64,000 bases of DNA, taken from Variovorax sp. SG517 (GTDB taxonomy: Bacteria > Pseudomonadota > Gammaproteobacteria > Burkholderiales > Burkholderiaceae_C). Positions 8,366 through 16,656 of this stretch are shown here, piece after piece. Every line of letters starts with the position of its first letter. Position 1 is the first letter of the stretch. The position numbers and the translations under genes were made by a program. Under the pieces are notes generated by a model, which was not told where the DNA came from, ran no database searches, and worked only from the letters and a program-made list of their open reading frames with translations. The DNA lies in assembly GCF_013376045.1 (NCBI RefSeq), contig NZ_JABMJG010000002.1:558001-622000 (forward strand). Reading direction: 5' to 3'.

Positions 8366-9529
8366 ATGAAGAAGAAATCCCTCTACCAGATCACCCCCGC
8401 GCGCATCGTCTTCGGCGTGATGACCTGCGCGGCCCTGTGCGTCGACTCCTTCGACGGCGCCGCCCATGCAGCCACCACGGTGGCCGCCGCCCCCGCGCCG
8501 TTGCTGGTGCGCCAGGGCAACCGTCTGAGCGTGCCCGCCGGCTCGCCGCTGCGCGACCGGCTGCTGGTCGCCACCGTCGGCCAGGACACGCTGCCGCACG
8601 AGGTGAGCCTGCCCGCCACGGTGGAAGCCAACCCGGCGAGCACCGTCAACATCCTGCCGCCGCTGACCGGCCGGCTGCTCGAGCTCAAGGTGCGCCTGGG
8701 CGATACCGTCAAGCGCGGCCAGGTGCTCGCCACGATGAGCTCGCCCGACCTCGCGCAGGCCGTGGCCGATGCCCAGAAGGCCCGCGACGCGCTCGACCTG
8801 GCTCAGCGCGCGCTGGTGCGTGCGCGCGGCGTGAACGAGGCCGGCTCCAACGCCGCGAAAGACGTGGAAGCGGCCCAGAGCGCCGTCGCCCAGCAGACGG
8901 CCGAACTGCGCCGCAGCGAGGCGCGCCTGCGCAGCCTGGGCGCGGACGGCGGAGGCACCCAAACCGGCCAGGCCGGGCAGGTGCTGAAGATCGTCGCGCC
9001 CGCCTCCGGCACGGTCACGGCGCTGAATGCGGCCGCCGGCTCGAACCTGAACGACGCCAACGCGGTGCTGATGACGGTGTCGAACCTGGATTCGGTCTGG
9101 GTCACGGTCAACGTGCCCGAGAGCGCCGTGGGCACGGTCGCGCCCGGGCAGAACGTGGTGGTCACGCTGGCCGCCTACCCGGGCCGCAGCTTCAGCGGCA
9201 AGGTCGCCTTCGTGAGCGCGGTGCTCGACGCCGACACGCGCCGCGCCCGCGCGCGCATCGTGTTCCCGAACCCCGACGGCATCTTCAAGCCCAACATGTA
9301 TGCGACGGCGGTGCTGGGCGTGCCGCAAGGCGCGCAGCCGCAGGTGCCGTCGTCGGCATTGCTGATGAACAACGACAGCGTGAGCGTCTTCGTCGAGGCC
9401 GAGCCCTGGACCTTCGTGCGCCGCACGGTGGAGCTGGGCCGGGAAGACGGCGACAAGGTCCGCATCCGCAGCGGCCTGGCCGCGGGCGAGCGCGTGGTGG
9501 TGCGTGGTGGTGTGCTGCTGAATGATTAA
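8366..9529 (+). CDS. Heavy-metal RND efflux periplasmic adaptor (CzcB-like)
   Basis: A 387-residue membrane-fusion protein. It has an N-terminal signal peptide (MKKKSLYQ, hydrophobic, ending AAHA), a lipoyl/barrel half (TGRLLELKVRLGDTVKRGQVLA), a helical hairpin around residues 125-195 (AQAVADAQKARDALDLAQRAL), the second lipoyl half (IVAPASGTVTALN) and a beta-barrel (VNVPESAVGTVAPGQ). It bridges the inner-membrane pump and the outer-membrane channel. Its stop overlaps the pump gene by 8 bases (ATGATTAA), showing coupling. No strong ribosome site precedes the ATG. Confidence 0.9.
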   Translation: MKKKSLYQITPARIVFGVMTCAALCVDSFDGAAHAATTVAAAPAPLLVRQGNRLSVPAGSPLRDRLLVATVGQDTLPHEVSLPATVEANPASTVNILPPLTGRLLELKVRLGDTVKRGQVLATMSSPDLAQAVADAQKARDALDLAQRALVRARGVNEAGSNAAKDVEAAQSAVAQQTAELRRSEARLRSLGADGGGTQTGQAGQVLKIVAPASGTVTALNAAAGSNLNDANAVLMTVSNLDSVWVTVNVPESAVGTVAPGQNVVVTLAAYPGRSFSGKVAFVSAVLDADTRRARARIVFPNPDGIFKPNMYATAVLGVPQGAQPQVPSSALLMNNDSVSVFVEAEPWTFVRRTVELGREDGDKVRIRSGLAAGERVVVRGGVLLND

Positions 9530-12500
9530 CCTCATCATCACCCAGTTCTTCCGCCGCAGGCACCTGGCCTGGGCGATGTCGGTGGCGCTGGTGCTCTTCG
9601 GCGCGTGGTCTTGGACGCAGATGACCGTGGAGGCGTACCCCGACCTCGGCGACGTCACCGTGCAGGTGACCACGCAGGTCAACGGCCTGGCCGCCGAGGA
9701 GATCGAGCAGCAGATCACCACGCCGCTGGAGCGCGCACTGAGCAATACGCCGGGGCTGGCCTCGATCCGCTCGAGCAGCACCTTCGGCCTCTCGCTGATC
9801 ACGCTGACCTTCAAGGACGGCACCGACGACTACTTCGCCCGCCAGCGCGTGACCGAGCGCATCGGCCAGGTCAGCCTGCCCACCGGTGCGCAGCCCGGCC
9901 TGGGCCCGGTGGCTGGGCCGGCCGGCGAAATCTATCGCTACACGCTGGAGTCGGACACCAGGAACCTGATGGAGCTGTCGGAGCTGCAGCGCTGGAAGGT
10001 GATTCCCGCGCTCAAGCAGGTGGCCGGCGTGGTCGACATCAACAACTTCGGCGGCTTCACCCGCGAGTTCCAGCTGGAACTGGACCCGGCGCGCCTGCAG
10101 AAGTACGGACTGGTGCTCAACGACGTGGTTACGGCCATCAACAACAACAGCGCCAACGCCGGCGGTGGCCGCATCGCGCGCGGCGACCAGAGCTACGTGG
10201 TGCGCGGCATCGGCCAGATCCGCACGCTGGACGACCTGGGTTCCGTGGTGGTGGCGCAGAGCAGCGGTTCGCCGGTGCTGGTGCGCGACCTCGGGCGGCT
10301 GCAGTTCGGCCACCAGGAGCGCGGCGGCATCCTCGGCAAGGACACCAACCCGGACACCATCGAGGGCATCGTGCTGATGCTCAAGTACGAGAACCCCTCG
10401 CGCGTGCTGGAAGGCGTGCACAAGAAGATCGACGAACTGCAGGCCGAGCTCGCGCCCATAGGCGTGAAGATCGTGCCCTACATCGACCGCGACGACCTGG
10501 TGAAGCTCACCGTGGACAAGGTGACGCACACTGTGCTCGAAGGCATGGCGCTGGTTTGCTTCGTGCTCATTCTTTTCCTGGGCAGCCCGCGCAGCGCGGT
10601 GGTGGCGGCGGTGGCCATTCCGATGTCGCTGGTGACGGTGTTCATCGTGATGCACTTCACCCGCATGCCGGCCAACCTGTTCTCGCTGGGCGCGATCGAC
10701 TTCGGCATCATCGTGGACGGCGCCATCGTGGTGATGGAGGCCATCCTGCGGCGCCGCGAAGAAGAGCCGCACGCCACGCTCACCGAGGGCAACATCCTCG
10801 AGACGGTGAGCCATGTGTCGGGGCCGATCTTCTTCGCCACGCTGATCATCATCACGGCGTACTTTCCGCTCTTCGCCTTCGAGCGCGCCGAGGGCAAGCT
10901 GTTCAAGCCGATGGCCTTCACGGTCGGCTACGCGCTGGTGGGGGCCCTGCTCTGCGCGTTGACGCTCATTCCCAGCCTGGCCTACGTGGCGCTGCGCAAG
11001 CCGAGCAAGCCCTTCGTCAACAAGCCGCTGGTGTGGCTGACCGGCGCCTACCGCCGGGTGCTGGCGCGGCTGCTGGAGCTGCCGGCCATCGCCTACGGTC
11101 TGAGCGTGGCGGCGCTGGCAGCGGTGGTGGTGCTGGGTGCCACGGCCGGGCGCGAGTTCCTGCCCGACATCGACGAAGGCGCCTTGTGGCTGCAGGTGCA
11201 GCTGCCCTCGGGCCTGTCACTGGACAAGGCCAGCGAGATGGCCACCGAGCTGCGGCACGTGCTGCTCGAATACCCCGAGGTCTCGTACGTGGTGACGCAG
11301 CTCGGCCGCAACGACGACGGCACCGATCCGTGGACGCCCTCGCACATGGAGGTACCGGTGGGCCTCAAGTCGTACGGTGAATGGCCGGCCGGCGTGAAGA
11401 AGGCCGACTTCGTGCGCACGCTGACCGAGCGCTTCGCGCGCATGCCGGGCTTCGACGTGGGCATCAGCCAGCCGATCATCGACGGCGTGAACGACGCCGT
11501 GGGCGGCGCGCACAGCCCCCTGGTGCTGCGCATCTATGGCGACGACCTGAAGGAAAGCCGGCGCATCGGCAACCAGATCGTCGACCTGCTCCAGACCGTG
11601 CGCGGCACGGCCTCGGCGTCGCTGTTCCAGGAGCCGCCGATTCCGCAGGTGGTGATCCAGCTCAACCGCGAGGCGGCGGCGCGCTTCGGCGTGAACGCGA
11701 ACGACGTCGCCAACCTGATCCAGACAGGCATCGGCGGCGCGCCCGTCATCACCGTCTACTCGGGCAACCGCACCTACAACGTGTCGGTGAAGATGCCCAA
11801 GAGCGCCAAGGGCAACACCGAAGCCATCGGCGCATTGCTGCTCAACAGCTCCAGCGGCGCAAAAGTGCCGCTCGCGCAGGTGGCCGACATCCGGCTGCAG
11901 ACCGGCGAAAGCACGATCTCGCACGAGATGAACGAGCGCCAGATCACCGTGCGCGTGGACAACCGCGACCGCGACCTGGCCTCATACCTCGACGAGGCAC
12001 GCGACCGCATCGCGAAGGAAGTGAAGTTCGACCCGGCGAAGTTCCGCCTGCAGTGGGCCGGCCAGTTCGAGAACCAGCAGCGCGCGCAGGCGCGGCTTGG
12101 GGTCTCGCTGGCCATCGTGGTCGGCATCATGGCCGTGCTGCTGTTCTTCCAGTTCGGAAAGATCCGGCAGGTGGCGCTGATCCTGGGCGTAGTGCCGATG
12201 GCCACGCTGGGCGGGCTGATCGCGGTGCACGTGGCGGGCGAAACGCTCAACGTGGCCACTGCCGTGGGCTTCATCGCGCTCTTCGGCGTGTCGATACAGA
12301 ACGGGATCATCATGGTTGCCAACTTCCGCCGCGTGCGCGGCGAAGGCCTGGCGCTGCAGGCCTCGGTGCTCGAAGGCGCGACCGAGCGGCTGCGGCCGGT
12401 GCTGATGACGGCCACGGTGGCCTCGGTGGGCATGCTGCCCGCCGCCCTGGCAACCGGCGTGGGCACCGACGTGCAGCGCGGCCTGGCGACCGTGGTGGTC

Positions 12501-12617
12501 GGCGGGCTGGTGGTGTCGACGCTGCTCACGCTCTTCATCCTGCCCACGCTGTACTTCGCGATGGAACGCCTGTTCGAACGCAAGGGCTGGGGCACGCGCT
12601 CGCGGCGCGACCGGTAA
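9522..12617 (+). CDS. HME-family RND efflux pump (CzcA-like, divalent metal)
   Basis: A 1031-residue inner-membrane pump of normal RND length with two large periplasmic loops and twelve membrane segments. The fourth membrane helix carries the divalent-cation relay D393-F-G-x3-D399-G-A-x4-E406, the hallmark of the Co/Zn/Cd/Ni (HME1) branch; monovalent Cu/Ag pumps differ here. N-terminal QFFRRRHLAW and C-terminal FILPTLYFAMERLFERKGW are typical. The operon order adaptor, pump, channel and the adjacent two-component system support cobalt/zinc/cadmium efflux powered by protons. The exact metal is inferred, not shown. Confidence 0.92.
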   Translation: MINLIITQFFRRRHLAWAMSVALVLFGAWSWTQMTVEAYPDLGDVTVQVTTQVNGLAAEEIEQQITTPLERALSNTPGLASIRSSSTFGLSLITLTFKDGTDDYFARQRVTERIGQVSLPTGAQPGLGPVAGPAGEIYRYTLESDTRNLMELSELQRWKVIPALKQVAGVVDINNFGGFTREFQLELDPARLQKYGLVLNDVVTAINNNSANAGGGRIARGDQSYVVRGIGQIRTLDDLGSVVVAQSSGSPVLVRDLGRLQFGHQERGGILGKDTNPDTIEGIVLMLKYENPSRVLEGVHKKIDELQAELAPIGVKIVPYIDRDDLVKLTVDKVTHTVLEGMALVCFVLILFLGSPRSAVVAAVAIPMSLVTVFIVMHFTRMPANLFSLGAIDFGIIVDGAIVVMEAILRRREEEPHATLTEGNILETVSHVSGPIFFATLIIITAYFPLFAFERAEGKLFKPMAFTVGYALVGALLCALTLIPSLAYVALRKPSKPFVNKPLVWLTGAYRRVLARLLELPAIAYGLSVAALAAVVVLGATAGREFLPDIDEGALWLQVQLPSGLSLDKASEMATELRHVLLEYPEVSYVVTQLGRNDDGTDPWTPSHMEVPVGLKSYGEWPAGVKKADFVRTLTERFARMPGFDVGISQPIIDGVNDAVGGAHSPLVLRIYGDDLKESRRIGNQIVDLLQTVRGTASASLFQEPPIPQVVIQLNREAAARFGVNANDVANLIQTGIGGAPVITVYSGNRTYNVSVKMPKSAKGNTEAIGALLLNSSSGAKVPLAQVADIRLQTGESTISHEMNERQITVRVDNRDRDLASYLDEARDRIAKEVKFDPAKFRLQWAGQFENQQRAQARLGVSLAIVVGIMAVLLFFQFGKIRQVALILGVVPMATLGGLIAVHVAGETLNVATAVGFIALFGVSIQNGIIMVANFRRVRGEGLALQASVLEGATERLRPVLMTATVASVGMLPAALATGVGTDVQRGLATVVVGGLVVSTLLTLFILPTLYFAMERLFERKGWGTRSRRDR

Positions 12618-12630
12618 GGGGAACAGAGAA

Positions 12631-14145
12631 ATGAAAAAGAAGACGAACCTGGCGGCGCCCATCCCGGCTGGCATCACGGCCGGCATCGCGGCGATGCTGC
12701 TGGCCGGCTGCGCGGTCGGCCCCGACTACGCCCGCCCGCAGCTGGACCTGCCCGAACGATACACGGCTGAGCCACCCACGAGCGAGGCCGCCGAGGGCGT
12801 GCCGCTCGCACACCTGTCGAGCGATGTGGACGTGCCAGCCCAGTGGTGGCAGGCCTTCCGCAGCGAGCCACTGAACGCGCTGGTCACCCAGAGCCTCGCC
12901 GGCAACCCGACCATCGAGGCGGCCGACGCCGCTCTGCGCGCCGCACAGGAGAACGAAGCCGCCGACCGCGCCGCCTTCTGGCCGAGCGTGGCGCTGGGCT
13001 ATTCGCCCACGCGGCAGCGCGTGGCCAGCGCGGTAGCGAGCCCGGTGTCGTCCAACGCGAGCCTCTACACGCTGCATACGGCGCAGGTGACGGTGTCGTA
13101 CACGCCTGACGTGTTCGGCGCCACCCGCAGGCAGGTGGAAGGCGCGCAGGCCAACACCGAACTGCAGCAGTTCCAGAGCGTGGCCGCAAAGCTCACGCTC
13201 AGCAGCAACGTGGTGACCGCCGCCATCACCGAAGCCTCTTTGCGCGCGCAGCAAGCCGCCACGCTGAAGATCATCACGGGCCAGAAAGAGGTGCTGCAGG
13301 CCTATCGCAGGCAGCTGGCGCTGGGCCAGGCGGCGCCAGCCGACGTCGATGCTCAGGAGGCCGCGCTGGCCGCCACCGAAGCGACGCTGCCGCCGCTCGA
13401 CCGGCAGCTGGCGCAGCAGCGCAACCTGCTGGCCACGCTGGCCGGCCGCTTCCCGAGCCAGGGCGTGGAGGCGCGCTTCGATCTCGACGCCCTGCAGCTG
13501 CCGACGGAGCTGCCGCTGACCTTGCCTTCCAGCCTGGTCGAGCACCGCCCCGACGTTCGCGCGGCCGAGGCGCAGCTGAAGTCGGCGAGCGCCGCCATCG
13601 GCGTGGCGGTGGCCGCACGGCTGCCGAACGTGACGCTGGGCGTGAATTCGTACGGCTCCTCGGCCTACCGGCTGGCGGATCTCTTTAAGTCGTCCTCGCT
13701 CTTCTGGACGGTGGCCGCGAGCGTGACACAGCCCATCTTCGACGGCGGCGCGCTCAAGCACCGCGAGGCCGCCGCGCGTGCTTCCTTCGATCAAGCCGCC
13801 GCGCAGTACCGCGCGACGGTGCTCGCCGCCTTCCAGGACGTGGCGAACACGCTCGAAGCCATCGACGCCGACACCCGCGCGCTTCAGGCGGCCGTGAAGG
13901 CCGAACGAACGGCCTCGCAAAGCCTGGCGCGCACGCGGGCGCAGGTGCGGCTGGGCGATGCCAGCGCGCTTTCGCTGCGCATTGCCCAGCAGGCACAGCA
14001 GCAGGCGCTGCTCAACCTGGTGCAGGCCCGCGCGCTACGGCTGACCGATGCGGCCGCCCTCTTCCAGGCGCTGGGCGGCGGCTGGTGGAACGCGCAGCAA
14101 GCCGCCATCGTCTCGTCTTCCTCCAAATCTCCCGCATCGCCATGA
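12631..14145 (+). CDS. RND efflux outer-membrane lipoprotein (NodT/CzcC-type channel)
   Basis: A 504-residue outer-membrane factor. The signal peptide ends in the lipobox LLAGC with the acylated Cys near residue 27, then CAVGPDYARP, the usual start of NodT-family channels. Two repeats of the TolC-like helical domain follow; LVEHRPDVRAAEAQLKSASAAIG is the conserved PDV motif region. It starts 13 bases after the pump gene with a GGGGA-type ribosome site and ends overlapping RidA by 4 bases, so it is the third gene of the operon. It is a separate paralogue of the NodT half of the 1153-4593 gene. Confidence 0.92.
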   Translation: MKKKTNLAAPIPAGITAGIAAMLLAGCAVGPDYARPQLDLPERYTAEPPTSEAAEGVPLAHLSSDVDVPAQWWQAFRSEPLNALVTQSLAGNPTIEAADAALRAAQENEAADRAAFWPSVALGYSPTRQRVASAVASPVSSNASLYTLHTAQVTVSYTPDVFGATRRQVEGAQANTELQQFQSVAAKLTLSSNVVTAAITEASLRAQQAATLKIITGQKEVLQAYRRQLALGQAAPADVDAQEAALAATEATLPPLDRQLAQQRNLLATLAGRFPSQGVEARFDLDALQLPTELPLTLPSSLVEHRPDVRAAEAQLKSASAAIGVAVAARLPNVTLGVNSYGSSAYRLADLFKSSSLFWTVAASVTQPIFDGGALKHREAAARASFDQAAAQYRATVLAAFQDVANTLEAIDADTRALQAAVKAERTASQSLARTRAQVRLGDASALSLRIAQQAQQQALLNLVQARALRLTDAAALFQALGGGWWNAQQAAIVSSSSKSPASP

Positions 14146-14522
14146 ACATCATCCGCCACGACATGGGCCCCCGCTTCAGCGAGATGGTGACCGTCGACCT
14201 GGGCGCCGCACGCCTGCTGTACCTCTCGGGCCAGGTGGCCGAGAACTCGTCGCTCGACATCACCGGGCAGACGCGCGAGATCCTCCATCACATCGACCGC
14301 CTGCTCGCCACGCAGGGCGCCACCAAGCAGGACCTGGTGAGCGTGACGATCTACCTGCGCACCGTGGGCGACTACGCCGCGATGAACTCGGTGTGGGACG
14401 AATGGGTGCCAGCGGGACACACCCCGGCGCGCGCCACGGTGGGAGCGAAGCTGATCGACTCCGAGTACCGCGTCGAGATCCAGGCCACGGCAGCGATCGC
14501 AGCGACAGGGCCGGTGCCATGA
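14142..14522 (+). CDS. RidA/YjgF/Rid family protein
   Basis: A 126-residue RidA-family protein. The ATG at 14142 overlaps the channel gene stop (ATGA), which fixes the start. It has LLYLSGQVAENSSLDITGQTREIL, DLVSVTIYLRTVGDYAAMNSVWDEWV and a C-terminal KLIDSEYRVEIQATAAI. RidA proteins hydrolyse reactive enamine/imine intermediates from PLP enzymes. The Arg that marks active imine deaminases is normally near residue 105 in a C-terminal VEIEAIA context; here the Arg of EYRVEIQATA may fill that role. Its place inside a metal-efflux operon is unusual; metal stress releasing reactive enamines is one possible link, but that is inference. Confidence 0.85.
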   Translation: MNIIRHDMGPRFSEMVTVDLGAARLLYLSGQVAENSSLDITGQTREILHHIDRLLATQGATKQDLVSVTIYLRTVGDYAAMNSVWDEWVPAGHTPARATVGAKLIDSEYRVEIQATAAIAATGPVP

Positions 14523-14878
14523 TGCGACTGTTCCTGCTTGGGGTGCTGATGCTGGGCGGCTGCTCGTCCTTCGATGCGCATTCCTTCGACCGCTCCGCCG
14601 GCTGGCGCGCTGCCGAGGTCGTCAGCGTCGGGCGCGCGGACGAGCTTGCCGCCACGGCCGATCGCGATTGCGGCTCGGACGGCGGTGCCGCGGCGCCCTA
14701 TGCCGTCGTGCGCTACCGCAACACAGGCGTGCACAGCCGCTCGCTAGGCACCGGGCGCTGGCCTGCAGGCGCCCGGCTCAATGTCGGCGATGCGGTGGAA
14801 GTGAACGTGCTCGACTGCGCCGTGCCCCTGGCGCTGCCGGGTCAGAGCGGCAGCAGCTCCGGCACGCCGTCGCGCTGA
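14519..14878 (+). CDS. Small hypothetical lipoprotein
   Basis: A 119-residue protein starting at ATG 14519 or 14522 (both overlap the RidA stop), with a short signal peptide and lipobox (LLGVLMLGGCSSF), so probably an outer-membrane or periplasmic lipoprotein. The mature part is a compact domain with two Cys (DRDCGSD and VLDCAV) that could pair, and strands such as YAVVRYRNTGVHSRSLG. I do not recognise a family. It closes the efflux operon, which hints at a periplasmic accessory role. Its last 37 bases overlap the convergent patatin gene. Confidence 0.65.
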   Translation: MMRLFLLGVLMLGGCSSFDAHSFDRSAGWRAAEVVSVGRADELAATADRDCGSDGGAAAPYAVVRYRNTGVHSRSLGTGRWPAGARLNVGDAVEVNVLDCAVPLALPGQSGSSSGTPSR

Positions 14879-15915
14879 AGCCAGCCCTCGAACTCGTCGG
14901 AAAGCCGCCGCGCCTCGCGCGTGGCGCGGCCCCATGCGGCGATGCGCGCCTGCGCGTCGTTCGCGAAATGGATGAAGTCCTTGCGGTCGGGCAGCTTGCC
15001 GTTGGGCAGTGACCGAACCCATTCCGAGTCGGGCGCAAGCACCACCATCCGGTCGAGAAAACCGCTGGCCTTGTGGCGCCAGCGCAGGCCCTTGTCGAGC
15101 CAGCCCGGCACCACCGCCTGCTGGAAGTGCGGGTACAGCACGATGCCTTCGTCGGCCGGCTGGTAGTCCAGGTGTAGGTGGTAGTCGGTGATGCCGCCGT
15201 CCCAGTAGGCGCCGCGCGGCGCGCCGGGGATGTCGTGCACCGCCGCCAGCAGGAACGGGATGGAGCACGAGGCCTGCAGCACCATGTTGAAGTTGGCCTC
15301 GCTCAGCGCATGCTGGCGCGTGCGGAAGTCACGTGTGGCGAAAGGCAATGGCGCGCCGGGCGTGGAGAACACGCAGCGCTCCAGCCACGCGCCCAGGCTC
15401 TTGCGGTGCAGGCTGTTGGTGGCGAAGGCGCCCAGGTAACCCACCGGCGTGCGCGCCCTGCCCTCGCGCCCCAGGATGTGCCGGCCGCGCGACGTCACCA
15501 CATGCAGTCGGTAGCGCGGATGGCTCAGCACCTCGGCGATGCGCCCGCCGTAGAACGATTCGAGGCTCTCGGCGAAGCGCTCGCTGAGCTGGCTCGGACT
15601 GAGCTTCTTCTGCCCGGGCGGCACCTCAAACTGCTGGTGCACGTAGTCGTGCTCGAAGCGCTCGAAGGCGGAATCGGGATCCGACAGGCAGGCCGTCGAC
15701 AGCCGCCACGCGCCGATCGACGCGCCCACCAGGTGCACCTGCTGGCTCGACTGCGGCAGCCAGCGCCCGAAGATGAAGCGGTCGAGCGGCCCGAGGATCA
15801 GCCCCTTCGGTCCGCCCGCCGCGCCGGGAACGGTGCGCACGTCCTGCGGTCGCAGGCCATGCTGCTCGATGTGCTTGCGGGCCGCAGGGCCGGCGTAGAT
15901 GCGCAGGGCTTTCAT
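14842..15915 (-). CDS. Patatin-like phospholipase family protein
   Basis: A 357-residue patatin-type acyl hydrolase. The glycine-rich oxyanion loop is AAGGPKGLIL (residues 32-41), the nucleophile elbow is GASIG with Ser66, and the catalytic Asp lies in WDGGITDY. No signal peptide is seen, so it is probably cytosolic and acts on phospholipid or another ester. The start at 15915 overlaps the VapC stop by 4 bases, so translation is coupled to the toxin-antitoxin pair. It converges on and overlaps the lipoprotein gene. Patatins can be housekeeping lipases or membrane-attacking defence effectors; this one lacks a fused sensor domain and cannot be assigned to defence from sequence alone. Confidence 0.88.
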   Translation of the reverse strand: MKALRIYAGPAARKHIEQHGLRPQDVRTVPGAAGGPKGLILGPLDRFIFGRWLPQSSQQVHLVGASIGAWRLSTACLSDPDSAFERFEHDYVHQQFEVPPGQKKLSPSQLSERFAESLESFYGGRIAEVLSHPRYRLHVVTSRGRHILGREGRARTPVGYLGAFATNSLHRKSLGAWLERCVFSTPGAPLPFATRDFRTRQHALSEANFNMVLQASCSIPFLLAAVHDIPGAPRGAYWDGGITDYHLHLDYQPADEGIVLYPHFQQAVVPGWLDKGLRWRHKASGFLDRMVVLAPDSEWVRSLPNGKLPDRKDFIHFANDAQARIAAWGRATREARRLSDEFEGWLQRDGVPELLPL

Positions 15916-16325
15916 GCCTTCGCCTGCTCGAAAGGATTCAGAACCTCGACGCCGAATCCGGCGAAGTCGCTGACGTTGCGGGTCACCACTGTCAGCGCGT
16001 GCTGCCTGGCGGTGGCGGCGATCATCGCGTCCTCGTACAGCGTGTCCGAACTGCGATGCATCAGCTTCGCCCAGAGCCTGAAGGTTTCCGCATCCATGGG
16101 CAGGACGTTGTACGAGGCGGCAACCATGGCCGCCCATTGCTCGATCTCGTCGGCCTTGGCTGCGTCCTGCTCGCGCGTGAGTTCGATGCCGGCCTGGATC
16201 TCTCCGAGCGTCACCGCCGAGAGATGCAGGTCGCCGTCCGCGATGGGGGCGATCCACGCGAGCACCGCGCCATGCGGACGGGGCCTGCGGAGTTCGGAAA
16301 TGACGTTCGTGTCCAACAGGTACAT
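15912..16325 (-). CDS. vapC: PIN-domain toxin (VapC/FitB-like)
   Basis: A 137-residue PIN ribonuclease. The acidic residues for metal binding are all present: D5 (LLDTNVISELR), E42 (TLGEIQAGIEL), D99 (YEDAMIAATA) and D120 (TRNVSDF). The SELRRPRP segment and the overall length fit the FitB/VapC group, which cleaves specific RNAs such as initiator tRNA. It begins 7 bases after the antitoxin gene and overlaps the patatin start by 4 bases. The gene order antitoxin then toxin is the normal one for vapBC. Confidence 0.92.
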   Translation of the reverse strand: MYLLDTNVISELRRPRPHGAVLAWIAPIADGDLHLSAVTLGEIQAGIELTREQDAAKADEIEQWAAMVAASYNVLPMDAETFRLWAKLMHRSSDTLYEDAMIAATARQHALTVVTRNVSDFAGFGVEVLNPFEQAKA

Positions 16326-16332
16326 GCCGACC

Positions 16333-16590
16333 TCAGCGCATCGGGGTGACGCGGCGCCTGCGAGCGCTACCCCGCTGAGGGACGAGAAATTCGGTGCGGG
16401 CTTCTTCCGAAAGCAGCAGATCCTTGAGCGACGGCTTGGCGCTCGCGTGCAGGCGCCGCCACTCAGCAGCCGGAACGAGCACGGCTGCTTCGGCGCCGCG
16501 CTTCGTCACCATCTGAGGCCCGTCGACCAGGCAAGCCTCCAGGAATTCACTGAAACGCGCCTTGGCGTCTTGAACCGGCCAGGTTTTCAT
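16333..16590 (-). CDS. Phd/YefM-type antitoxin
   Basis: An 85-residue antitoxin of the Phd/YefM fold: MKTWPVQDAKARFSEFLEACL followed by GPQMVTKRGAEAAVLVPAAEWRRL is the classic DNA-binding, dimerising N-terminal half. The C-terminal tail (LKDLLLSEEARTEFLVPQR) would wrap the VapC toxin and block its active site. It starts 18 bases downstream of a perfect 7-6-7 palindrome that is its likely autoregulatory operator. Pairing of Phd-type antitoxins with PIN toxins is well established. Confidence 0.9.
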   Translation of the reverse strand: MKTWPVQDAKARFSEFLEACLVDGPQMVTKRGAEAAVLVPAAEWRRLHASAKPSLKDLLLSEEARTEFLVPQRGSARRRRVTPMR

Positions 16591-16608
16591 GGCGGATCAC
16601 CCATTCAT

Positions 16609-16628
16609 AACTAGTTAGATGACTAGTT
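16609..16628. promoter_or_regulatory. Palindromic operator of the toxin-antitoxin operon
   Basis: AACTAGT (16609-16615), a 6-base spacer, then ACTAGTT (16622-16628) forms a perfect inverted repeat whose arms each contain the palindrome ACTAGT. It lies 18 bases upstream of the antitoxin ATG, where a Phd-type dimer would bind to repress its own promoter. The surroundings are much more A/T-rich than the flanking genes. Confidence 0.7.
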
Positions 16629-16656
16629 TAATGGGCAATCGTTCTTTCAGCCGGAC

